A stretch of 64,000 bases of DNA, taken from contig MDYQ01000008.1 of NCBI GenBank assembly GCA_003024175.1, positions 124,001-188,000 on the forward strand. The letters are read 5' to 3'. Both the position numbers and the translations under genes were made by a program. The DNA comes from Planoprotostelium fungivorum (Eukaryota > Evosea > Variosea > Cavosteliida > Cavosteliaceae). Position 1 is the stretch's first letter. Every line of letters begins with the position of its first letter. Below the pieces are notes generated by a model. The model had not been told where the DNA came from. It did not search any database and was given only the letters and a program-made list of their open reading frames with translations. Below are positions 32,735 to 42,714 of the stretch, in pieces.

Positions 32735-35700
32735 ATGATGAACTCTGACCCACACGGTGCTGGACCGCCACCATCGGCGAACTCCAGTTTTTTGGAGACG
32801 AATCAGGAGAATCGATTGTTCCACAACGACATCGTGATGGAAGCATTATCTTTGAAGGGTCTTTTGAGCAGGTGAGAAATAAGTGTGGGGGATCGTCATC
32901 GATTGATGTCTACAAGAGCGGAGCTGGCCGAACATGTTGCCATGTTGGATCAGCAGCACGAACAACCTCAATCACAACATCATCCACAGACCATCAATTT
33001 TGAGAGGTGCAGTTTCATACTTTCATATACTCATCATCGATGTCTCATTATTTATCTATTTACTCCTTTCTCTCTTCAAAGATATGTCTTTCCCACTCAC
33101 ACGGACTCACACAATTCTACAGTGGTGGAAGTTTCATTCTGATGAATTCACACGGACACCAAGGACATCCCAATGAGCTTGTCGAATCTCACGGCTCTTC
33201 TTCTCCTCCCTCTTCAGGCCAAGAATACGAACACAACTACAATCACTACAATCCGTATCGTGTATCTTCCCACCCATCCTACTCAGATCATTACGGAAGC
33301 AGCCAGCACACCTTTCAAACCCCTGCAGTGAGGCAGAACTACGTCCAAGACCTTTACAAAGAAGATGTTCCCCACGGATTCAATCATCCATCTTATGATT
33401 CCAAACCGAATCACCCGATGAACCCCAGCGCGAGCCCCAGATCCATCCAGCCACCTCCATCGTCTCAAGAAACTCTTCAATCCAACAAGAAGAGAAGGAA
33501 GGAAGCTTGTGAGTGTCCCCGAATCAAAGACGAACGTCTCACATCATCTCAGCCGACCCCACCGATGATGTCATCGAGCTACCCTTCGTTCCTTATCATC
33601 CTTACAACGAGTTGGTCTATCCCGTCTACAACTCACAGAGGATGGACTGCTCGCGTCTGGTGGCTTTGAGCGTCTCATGCGACAAGAACATCCACTGGTC
33701 GCCCGAGGATGAAGCCTGGGTCCACTACAAGCAGAACCACTTCCAGGTGAAATCCATCTACAACCCGCCCGCAACGTTCTCATTTGAATGCAGTTGAATG
33801 TTACCGCGCACTGGAGTCATTTGAATTTCAAAGACATGATGATCCTCGCCGACGGAGAATTGATCGTTGTAGAAGAGCTGTACGCAGACATCCACGCCAT
33901 CAACAGCACGGGAAACAAGGGCGTTGTAGATGGAGTAGAGAAGAGGGTAGAATTGAGCCAGACCGGTAGGACTCGAACGAAAGAGGACAACCACCCCATA
34001 CAGCCCACCCTACTCATCGACGGTGAGTCACGTGACCCCACAGATTTGGGAGTCCCAAAATTTACGCGCGAAAAGGGTCGGCCCTCGTGCAGAGGTTGAG
34101 GTTCCACCATTCGACTTCACACAATGCGAGAACGAAGAACAACGAAGTCAACCCGAATCAAGAATACTTCCGCGTGGTCGTTACCTTACTGGCAGGTTGT
34201 AGAGGGAGGATGTACCCCATCTTCCGTCAGATATCTGGACCTCTCATCGTTAGAGGGCAGAATCCCGGCCGCTACTCCCACTCGAAATCGAAGAAGGTAT
34301 ATTCCATCTACAACTCGCCACTTTCATGTGAAATCTCACGGATATCTATAGGAGATGGCCGTGGGACCGACGCCAGCCGGACAGACCCCCCCGACAAAGT
34401 CATCGACATCATCACCGACTGTGATCAACATCAAGACTTCTTCTTCACCTCCCAACAATAGCCCCCCTCAGAGATTCCCACCTCCATCTACAACGAGGCT
34501 TCCGGAACTTTCGAATCCCAATTCATCCGGTCCGATCCCTTACGCTCCGGTCAATTTATCCGGATCTACAACGGCTCAACCCGACACGGTCATCCACGGA
34601 AAGGTGAAACATTTATTCTCCATATACAACGCTCGATCTCATCTTTTCAACAGTTGGGCATCAACCGCCAGAATCCAAGAGAAGCTTTAGACGTAGACGG
34701 CAACATCCTCGTCAGCGGCACCATCATGAAGCCTTCAGATCGTAGAATCAAATCGGACATTACACCAGTATCTACAACGGATGCACTCAATCACATCAAG
34801 AACCTCAAAGTCTACGATTACGATCTCAAACAGTGGAGAGACCACAACGCACATTCGAACGTGACGAGAGAGAGAGGAGGTGAGATAAGATGAAGAGGAT
34901 CGAGAGGGTGACGTAGACAGTCTTGGCTCAGGACGTCCAGAAGGTGCTGCCGTCTGCGGTGAAAGACATTGGTGACGTCCAATTGAGCTCGGGACAAGTC
35001 ATACACAATCTACTCGTGGTCAACGAGAGGTGAGATTTTATTTCATTTTATTTCACATCTACAACGGGATGAGTGTTGAATTGTGAGACAGAGTTCTCCT
35101 CTTTGAGAACATTGGAGCGACACAAGAGCTGACTCGTCTATTGGATGCGGAGATCGGCAACGTCGATCAGCTGGGTGGCCGCTTGGGTGACATCGAATCA
35201 AAGGAGGTACGTTTCCCGCCAAAATTTTCCCGCCAAAATTCTCATCGTATCCAACAGATGATCATGGAAGACCGCGTCGCTGCAGACGAGAATCGCTTAG
35301 ACAGAGTCATCCATTACATTATGGACGAAGAAGCAAATGCCTTCGATCGCTACGACGCCTGCTCTTGTTCCATGTTCGGCCTCGGCCCCGGCTGGACCAT
35401 GTGAGGATCTTCACGATCTACAACCCGCCATCGGATCGTTGTAGATTGACAAATACAGGTGGATCGTGGGATGGATTTTCCCGCCTCTGTGGCTGATCGG
35501 TATTCCTTTCATCGCCAGCTGGTCCGGCACGAACAGAAGGAAGGCGGGGGTCGCTTGCCTCATCTCCCTCCTCTTCTATATCCTCTACTGTGCCGTCTTC
35601 TACGTCTGTAGGAAACAAGTGACCGCCGGGGTTCTGTGGTTCTTCGAAGGACAGCTGGTCGTGGGGCTCATCGTGACGGTGGTCATCTCCGTTTATCTCT

Positions 35701-35860
35701 CAAAGAGGGTGAGTTGATGGTGTTGATGATGGAGTCTGATGGCACGTTGTAGAACGAGAAGACGAGGCGAGCACAGAAGGCGAAACAGCAGCAGTTTGTC
35801 ATGCGACCCAAGTTGTATTCTTACGAGAAGGATCCAGTGGATCTGCCCCACAGAGATTGA
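32735..35860 (+). CDS. MYRF/MrfA-like membrane-bound transcription factor
   Basis: ATG 32735 (MMNSDPHGAGPPPSANSSFL) leads a Tyr/Pro/Ser-rich activation-type region. The NDT80-type DNA-binding domain follows (about 33560-34250; VYNSQRMDCSRLVALSVSCD, WSPEDEAWVHYKQNHFQLNV, FRQISGPLIVRGQNPGRY). The peptidase S74-like chaperone (about 34660-35030) has KPSDRRIKSDITPV with the Ser-x4-Lys dyad used for self-cleavage in MYRF, and TVLAQDVQKVLPSAV. A coiled coil (about 35090-35330) and hydrophobic segments follow (WIVGWIFPPLWLIGIPFIAS, VACLISLLFYILYCAVFYVC, LVVGLIVTVVISVYL); TGA at 35860. By homology the trimer self-cleaves at the ER and releases the DNA-binding part. More than ten CTACAAC words occur, some in introns and some in coding sequence. 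Confidence 0.92.
33747..33793 (+). repeat. 47-nt repeat-bearing intron in MYRF-like gene
   Basis: GTGAAATCCATCTACAACCC followed by GCCCGCAACG...AATGCAG. Splicing joins HYKQNHFQ to LNVTAHWSHL in the DNA-binding domain. The sense copy of the repeat occupies the first half. Confidence 0.85.
35401..35458 (+). repeat. Intron with two inverted copies of the repeat
   Basis: The 58-nt intron contains CGATCTACAACCCGCCATCG and then GATCGTTGTAGATTG, so two copies face each other about 13 nt apart. Splicing joins GPGWTM to WIVGWIFPP at the first hydrophobic segment. It resembles a tiny element with terminal inverted repeats. Confidence 0.85.
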
Positions 35861-35990
35861 TCGTGTATAAAGTATTTTTGGTATAGAATGTTTATGTATA
35901 CTGAGCAATTGTTCTTCTGAAATTTCAATTTGAGTACCATCGAGCGCGTTCTTTGCTTTACCTCTTGTACAGCCTACATCAGAGTTGAAG

Positions 35991-37274
35991 ATGTCTTTAC
36001 GCTTGGGTCGTCTTCTCGTCACGAAACGAATCCTTACTACCGCAGCAAAGTTGAAGGACGCCACTTTCAGACGTCAGTTCATCCAAACAGCCATACAGTA
36101 TGTGCTCAAACAGAAATTCCAAGGTCTATCCGTATTTTGGCCCGTCTCACCTTGGACGACAGACGATCAGGTCACCCTTCTGCATCCACCAGACTTCTGA
36201 CGTCATCCATCAGATCACCATACAGTATCTCATGCGAGATTTCCGTGCCGCTCTCAACGGCATCGACCTCCTGTTAGACATCCAAGTGCCAGGCCTGCCC
36301 GACAATTTGGGTCTCAACGCACCCATAGCCAACATCACCCAATACGGTGTGTCATCCTCTCATCCTCTTCTCACTCCCCACAGCCGATCGCGTGACGATC
36401 TCGACTTTGGACTACAACGGTGATTGGCCCGATTCCATTCGACAAGGAGCAGACGTGGACAGTCCCGCGGACCAAGTGGCCTCTTCCTTACGATCTTACG
36501 CCGCCCTCAATGTCAACACGAGCAAGGTGACTCCCCTTCCGTCTAAATCGACCACCTGACGTCCTCAGATCGTCTTTCACGTTCCCTCGTTTGGCCTCGC
36601 CTGGATACTAAACGACACGAACATCACAGGAAAGGGTGCCCGCATCGCCGGTGTGAATCAAACGCTCGGTGGCTGTGTCGACTACATGGGGTCAGGAAAG
36701 CCTTCTGGAACGCAGGTGAAACTCGGTGAAGAAGCGTCGAATGAAGTGTGGAGGTCGACCGACTCATCGCATCGGGCTACGCGACGAATTACGACAGTCA
36801 GAATGATATCTTTTACGCTTACAAGGGTGAGTCGTCTGCTGACGTTATGTCTCATGAATGTAGGAGCTCAGTGGATTGGATACGAGAACGATCAATCGAT
36901 ATACAACAAGATGAGATGAGACGATGTCTTCTCTTCCAATGGTCGGTCGCTGACGAGGGCAGACGCAATTGGTTCGATCGATGAATCTAGGAGGCATCTG
37001 TCTGCAAGAATTATCCAATTCACAGACCTTGCCCGCTCTCATCTACAACTCCCTCTACCTCAGTCCACCCGTCACAGTTGTCACCGCAAGCTCAGGAGTC
37101 ACTGCTAGCTCGTCCAACACGGAAATGACCTCAGATGCATCCACTACAACATCTCCAGATGTGCTGCCTAAGACCACCACGGGAACAGTCACTGTGCACG
37201 AACCTTCCACAGGCTTTGTTTCATCCGTATGTGTATCTATGGTGATGCTAGCGACAGCACTTCTTGTCCTCTGA
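35991..37274 (+). CDS. GH18 chitinase-like protein, N-terminally short and catalytically degenerate, GPI-type tail
   Basis: Matches the second half of a glycoside hydrolase 18 barrel: FRRQFIQTAIQYVLKQKFQG then LSVFWPV where DGxDxDWEYP should be, VTISTLDYNGDW (the 'YDY' strand), KIVFHVPSFGLAWIL, AQWIGYENDQSIYNKM, and GGICLQEL. All acidic residues of the catalytic motif are replaced, so it should not cut chitin; a sugar-binding role is possible. The first ATG (35991) gives MSLRLGRLLVTKRILTTAAK, with no convincing signal peptide and without the first strands of the barrel. The C-terminus is Ser/Thr-rich and ends in a hydrophobic tail (VSMVMLATALLVL, stop 37274), like a GPI signal. It may be a truncated relic or a recycled domain. 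Confidence 0.72.
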
Positions 37275-37420
37275 TTGATGTTCAATTATAAAAAGGAGTT
37301 GATTCTACATACTCTTGATCTCATTCTACACTGGAGACGATGACCACTCTGTTGCAATGACTCTCTCATCACGGTGACAAGGTGTAGCATAAAAGACCCT
37401 TCGTCTCAAAATTTATTTGC

Positions 37421-39307
37421 CTATCTGGTAGCGGTGACACCCGAATCAGAGAGAGTGGCACCCTTTCCAGAGAAGCAAGAGTACATGGGGTCCATCTCCC
37501 CAATGAATCCCACACATCTCCAGCAGTTGAGGACGTTGAGAGGGTCATACTTTCTCTTCACCGCCAACAACTTTTCATAGTGTCCTCCAAAGAACACTTC
37601 CTTCCAGTTCTCCTCTTGGTAATCGGCCTCATTGCCGTACGTCAATCCGTACTTGTCCTTCGAGGTGGCAGTCAAGGCGATGAGAGGTCTGATGGCGCTC
37701 CTGACGTTGGCCGTGACCATCTGAATGTAACTGTCGGGCAATCCTTGCACCCAACCGTTGGACATGATGACGAACCAGTTGGCATTCCTCCATCCAGGGT
37801 TGGTCGACGTAGCTCCGATCGAGTCTGCGTTGTTTGCAGGTGTCGTCTTGTGGATGGTGACGGAGAGTGTGCCGCCGAGTGCAGCGGTGGAGTCCATACC
37901 GGCCAGAATGGCATCGACCAAGAGGGAGATGTTGGCATCGTTCTTGAAGTGAGTCGACGGCACCAAACGAGAGCTGAGGATGGGTGAGACGCCGACGGAG
38001 CCGCGGCGGCCGAGGACTTCAGACGTGGCGTTGGCGAATTCGGCTTGAGAAGAGAAGACCTTGTACTGATCCTCCACCACGGTGATGTTGGGTAGGCTCA
38101 GCATGTACTGACGGTAGCTCGCCGTGAGATTTCTGATGACGGCGAGAGGGTCACGACCCACGGGCAGGATGTCGTAGGTCTCCACGATGTTGAGTCCGAC
38201 CCAGTTGGAGCCGCTCATGTTGTTGGCGGCCCATCTCAATTCGTTCTGTGCGATTCGGGTGACGAAGGGACGGATGTGAGGGCTGTCTGAGGCCTTCTTC
38301 GAGGCGGGGGCGGTGAATGTGGCACGGAAGACGTACATGGCGATGGGTTGGAGGGGGATCAATTTGAATTTGTAGTTGAGGAGAATGGCGTAAGAGGAAC
38401 CGCCGCCGCCACGCATGGCCCAGAAGAGGTCGGGGTTGTTGCATCGATTGATGGTGAGAAATTGTCCTTCTACGGTCATCACATCAAACTCCACTGTGAT
38501 GATGAGTCAGATCTTTCGTCTCATTTCGAACGTTCGATCGGGATCACCTGCCAAATCCACCATCAGTCCGTAACCTCTCGCGTAGAGTCCATGGCCAGCA
38601 GTCTGACCGAAACCACCAGCAGTTCCTACGGAAGGGCACGATCCGGCGGCGACAGCGAAACCTTTCGAGTTGAAGTAGGCGGCGGCCTCAGATGAGACAA
38701 CACCAGCACCGATGATACCGACATTAGAACCATCGGCGGCGGGACAGTTGAAGGCTTTGAACTTCTCGACGATCTGGATGGCCTTCAGATCTTGAGTGAT
38801 GAGGGCCAATGAGTTGGCAGAAGAGCTGCGGCCGAGATAATCGTGTCCGGTGTTGCGAATGACGAGACGAATGTTGTGGAGGGTGGCAAACGCGACTGTG
38901 GCAGCGACGTGAAGACGGTGCTGAACTTTGACGAAATAGCTGGAGAGCCTTCCAAGAGAGCAGTTGGCAGTCTGTGGTCCGTAGACGGATGGAAGGCAGC
39001 TGAAGTTTCCACACGACTCGAAATTGGTGTATTCTAAGCCGTTCCCTGAGAAGCTCTGTCTGAAAGATGCGTCTTTGTAGTTGGCCTTGATGGTATTACA
39101 TGTGGTGATGTTATAGAAGGGCGATGAAGGGAAGCAAGGTGCACCGATGGGTACGGTGGCGTGAAGGTTTCCTCCGATCGTCTTGTTGAAGATCTTCCAC
39201 TCCAGAGCGCTGGGCCAGCATGCCTGTCCGGGCCTGCAGGTGAATCCAGGGATAGCTGGGAGACCGAGAGCAACGGCGAGGGTAGCCAACAGCAGGAGGC
39301 TTCTCAT
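37421..39307 (-). CDS. Secreted FAD-linked oxidoreductase (berberine-bridge type)
   Basis: About 610 residues with one short intron (about 38490-38535). ATG 39307 starts a signal peptide (MRSLLLLATLAVALGLPAIP). The FAD-binding PCMH domain holds IRNTGHDYLGRSS, where the His is the usual covalent flavin site, and GSCPSVGTAGGFGQTAGHGL, where the Cys matches the second flavin link of BBE enzymes. The substrate domain follows (NNPDLFWAMRGGGGSSYAIL), and the BBE C-terminal motif is YEKLLAVKRKYDPLNVLNCW, with TAG at 37421. Many Asn-x-Ser/Thr sites fit secretion. Such enzymes oxidise carbohydrates or small alcohols/amines; the substrate is not predictable. Unlike most genes here it is nearly intron-free, with GC-rich, C-ending codons, which could reflect recent gain or high expression. 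Confidence 0.92.
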
Positions 39308-39918
39308 CGCGAGATCAGTGGAAAATGAGAAGGATACCTGCTTTCCGTGCCTCGATTGAGCGTCGCGATGGACGACGGGATAGCGCAGTATAGGGAGGGT
39401 GCTTCACCTTAGATGACACGATGAAAAGCCGTGACGCGCCGGAACCTGTCATGGAGCGGGAAGGCGAGGACCTCAGGCCGTGCACCAGTGGTAAAGGTGC
39501 CTCTGTTCAACCTTTCTTCGCGTCAACAGAAGAAGGGACCACCTTTCACGTCTGAAGTTTGAGCGATCGCAGTAAGTCCGGCGGTGCACATGACTAAACG
39601 CATCAAACGTGAGACTGACTGCATAGGACCATCATTGAAGCTTGAGGGATGCATCCTTAGTGCCGTAAAGAACGACCAGAGCATGCTATGATGATAATCA
39701 GAAGAACCGTAGAGACATTTAGAAAAAGGATGGTCACTGTATCTGTACCCTTAGAATGGTAAGACATGACGAATGGAGTGTTCTACGGCTATCGTCCCTT
39801 GTCTGCACGTCAGAGAAAATAAAGTCAAGTGTATTCATTTTATCTTAGATTGTTTCGGATCAAGATCTCTTTCTACTGTGATGCAACAATTCAGAGATGA
39901 AGAAGGTGAGTGTAGCTG
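39308..39918. other. Intergenic region
   Basis: About 610 nt between the oxidoreductase start and the fimbrin-like stop, both on the minus strand, so mostly the oxidoreductase promoter. No tRNA, repeat or convincing reading frame was seen. Confidence 0.4.
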
Positions 39919-42037
39919 TCAATCGATCAGTCCGTCACCATCATCAACATCATCTGGATCGTCGCGTTGATCGTCTCGATTCTCACCTTCGTGACCTGCG
40001 ATGATGGCTTCCTGGCTGATGAATTGCCAAGGGAGAAAAGTCTTACTCTTGTTGACGATGTATCTCGCCGTGGTGGCAAAGGGTTCGTTTTCGGTGGACA
40101 TGTATCCGAAACAAGGGCCCGGGCCCGAATAAGACGTGACGACTAAGAGAGATTCGCCGTGTGTCAGATCACTCGATAGATTCTGGACGGGCCTCTTTCC
40201 TTTCTCGCCTAACTGATATAGACATGAGATGATGATCGATGATGATCGATGGTGATCGATGGTGATCGATGGTGATCGATGATGATCGATGATGATCGAT
40301 GATGTGGATGAGACGGTGAACGGACCTTGAAGTTGAACCAGCGGAGTAATAGCTCTTTAGGAGGCACATCGAACTTCTCGCCCTCTTTGAAGAGAGAAAG
40401 GAGGGAGTTGTGGTGTCTCACGTTGACTTTGTTCAACTCTGCATTCTGTCACGCCGATCAGTCGATGATCAGCGCGATGATGATCATCACGCACATAAAT
40501 GATCGTCCACAAGAAACTGAGGACCGAATCTTGATGAACCTCCAACAGAGCCTCCACCGAGATACGACTGACATCATAACCGAGATCTGTCCACGTCAGC
40601 TCACTTTGACATCATCCATCACCCTTCGCCGCACTGTGAGCAGCATTTATGTTTTCTGTGATCTTGGCGATACCGACCGGGCCTTGATGTGCCGTCTGCG
40701 ACCACTTCGATTCGGGAGCGACCTCGGCCAACAGTCGGCTGTGACGTCATCAGCCCACGGTAGTGTCACGTGACTCACTTGTACAGTACTCCGTCGGCGA
40801 CGCTGGAAAATAATTTAGAACCGTCGTCTTCAAAGGGTAAGAGGGGGCTGATGACTCTGTCTCTGAAGAGGGTTCCGGTGAGGAATCCGGCCACGCTGCT
40901 CAAGATGAACTTTCGATCGTTGGCGTCGACGAATAGATCCGTTGGAAACGGAGGGGAGTGTGGGGTGGCGGGTGAAATTTGGGCGGGAACGGCCTGGACC
41001 CCGGCTGCGGGAGGGGGGAGACCCTGGGTTGTCGGAAGTTGAGGAGTTGGAGCGGCTAGGATTTGGGCGGGAACAGACTCCATCGGGGATGCCGTAGAGG
41101 ATACATGCTGAGGAAGTCCCTGAGGGTAAACTGGTACCTGCTGAATTTGCGCGGGAACGGTAGAAGGGATGTCGTGGGGTTGAGTTGCGGGCTGACCGAC
41201 GTTTTGGGCGGGAACAGCCGGGGGGACGTTGTACATCGGGTTTGGGGGTGGAGCGGTTGAATGGGCGGGAACGGGGTGAGGTGGAGACTGGAGAGTATTC
41301 TGAGTCAGCTGAGTTGATGCCTGAGCGGGTTGCTGAGCTTCCGGTGCAAATTGAGACGGGTAAGCTGGCAGGTTGTAGATGGTCTGCTGAGTGGGAGACG
41401 GATAGCTCGGTTGGTTATAGTTTGGCTGATTGTAGATGGGTTGGTTATAGTTGGACTGGTTGTAGTTGGGCTGATCATAGTTTGACTGATTGTAGTTGGG
41501 CTGGGTGGGCTGAGAATATGGTGCGTAGTTTCCATACGCTCCAGGTGCGCTCGCTCCATAAGGAGCTGCTGGCTGATTGTAGATGGGATAAGGTGCCGCG
41601 TTGGGGTAACCGTTAGGATCTGAGAGGCATTGGGCGATGATCGAGTCGACTCATTCGACTCACTGTTGTAGACTGGAGGGTAGTTATACTGCTGTTGTTG
41701 GGTATAAGGATTATTCATCTGCTGAGAGTTGTTTGGATATGGTGCGTATTCATTTTGTGCTACACTTCGTCAACTGATGGATTTTCTGATGCAAGAGGGA
41801 GATCACCTTGTTGGGGATATCCATAAGTTTGTTGTGTCGGGAGACCCCCCATGTATGGACTAGTTGTCGTCTGTTGAGTGATTGTTACCTGTTGTCCAAA
41901 TTGGTTATTATAATAAGGAGGAGGGCTCGCATTGTTGCTCTGCAATCGTCAGATCGGGAAGAGGGATGTGAAAGTCTCACGGCCGCTGGAGGATAGTCCG
42001 TAGGACGATAGCTTCCATCAGGTTGTAACCCAGTCAT
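39919..42037 (-). CDS. Fimbrin/plastin-like protein: Pro/Gln/Tyr-rich N-terminus + one calponin-homology domain
   Basis: ATG 42037 (MTGLQPDGSYRPTDYPPAA) starts about 300 residues of low-complexity sequence: YxxQQ tracts, then a run of NYNQP/IYNQP repeats (about 41360-41620), then VPAQ/Pro-rich sequence. The C-terminal part matches fimbrin CH1: FPTDLFVDANDRKF...VISPLLPFEDDGSKLFSSV ADGVLYKLLAEVAPES, GIAKITENINAAHSAAKG, SVLSFLWTIIYNAELNKVNV, SLLSLFKEGEKFDVPPKELL LRWFNFKL. It then diverges shortly after CH2 should begin (SSDLTHGESLLVVTSYSGPG) and ends in an acidic tail (DDPDDVDDGDGLID; TGA at 39919). Canonical fimbrins have EF hands and four CH domains, so this is a reduced form. Actin bundling is therefore doubtful; binding is possible. 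Confidence 0.78.
40230..40306. repeat. 10-nt minisatellite (TGATCGATGG/A) in a fimbrin-like intron
   Basis: About eight tandem copies of TGATCGATG(G/A) inside an intron between LLLRWFNFK and LGEKGKRPVQ. Related GAT/GATC-rich tracts occur in introns at 31105-31190 and 47350-47430. Confidence 0.85.
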
Positions 42038-42330
42038 CGAGAGCTCTTTATCCGATTGGTTGATCCGAAATTGTGATGCAACCGAAACACACGATCGGCT
42101 TTTGACACTTCCCGATTGAAAGAGGAAATCATCACACGATCGACCACATCGTTCGCAAATTAGGACTCACTTACACAAGATCACCGTGATTGAACGTGAT
42201 CACTACCTCGCCAATCGAAATTGGCGGATTTCACGATTTCTCCAACAGCCCACACCTTCCAAACTATTGCCGATTGAAACGTCATTATCATGATGTTTGG
42301 AGAGCACCAAAGTTTTCTTAGTCGTCGCGC

Positions 42331-42642
42331 GTGAATAGCGACGATGAGGAAGACCACACGGAACAATTATCGGGGGTCGTTATCACGTGTCGTCCTCAGT
42401 GTTACCGCGGTTCTACTCGTAAACTACCGCAGTCTGTTATTGTGCGGCCCAAGCGATTATTTACCTTTTTAAAAAAGCGCGTTAAGAAGACGAGTATCCA
42501 TGGTGATTTTGCGTTATCGTACCGAGTGAAAAAGAAAGGTAATTATTCGCATGGGCCGCACGATAGACAAACTGATTTGGATTGGACAGAGAGTGTCTAT
42601 ACGGCGGTTCCGGTGGCATTCGCCAGACACTTCGCGAACTGA
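42331..42642 (+). CDS. Small open reading frame of unusual codon use, function unknown
   Basis: 103 codons without an intron: MNSDDEEDHTEQLSGVVITC, then a basic middle (RPKRLFTFLKKRVKKTS) and a C-terminal part HGPHDRQTDLDWTESVYTAV. It lies in the 680-nt gap between the divergent fimbrin-like and glycosidase-like genes. Codon choice (many TTA, GTT, GCG, CGT) differs from the C-ending codons of its neighbours. I recognise no family. Just upstream (about 42205-42225) is a perfect inverted repeat GCCAATCGAAATTGGC, and CGATTG words recur. It could be a real small basic protein, an acquired gene or a chance frame. Confidence 0.35.
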   Translation: MNSDDEEDHTEQLSGVVITCRPQCYRGSTRKLPQSVIVRPKRLFTFLKKRVKKTSIHGDFALSYRVKKKGNYSHGPHDRQTDLDWTESVYTAVPVAFARHFAN

Positions 42643-42714
42643 CGAGAAGAGAAGAGCTCGGGCATTCTCATTATTCGATCACCACCGTTCTTTTGGATGT
42701 CTGATGTTGTATTA

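Noticed and set aside
40230-40306. The GATCGATG tandem run as a CRISPR-like array
   Set aside because: The units are directly adjacent without spacers and sit inside an intron of a eukaryotic gene; it is a minisatellite.
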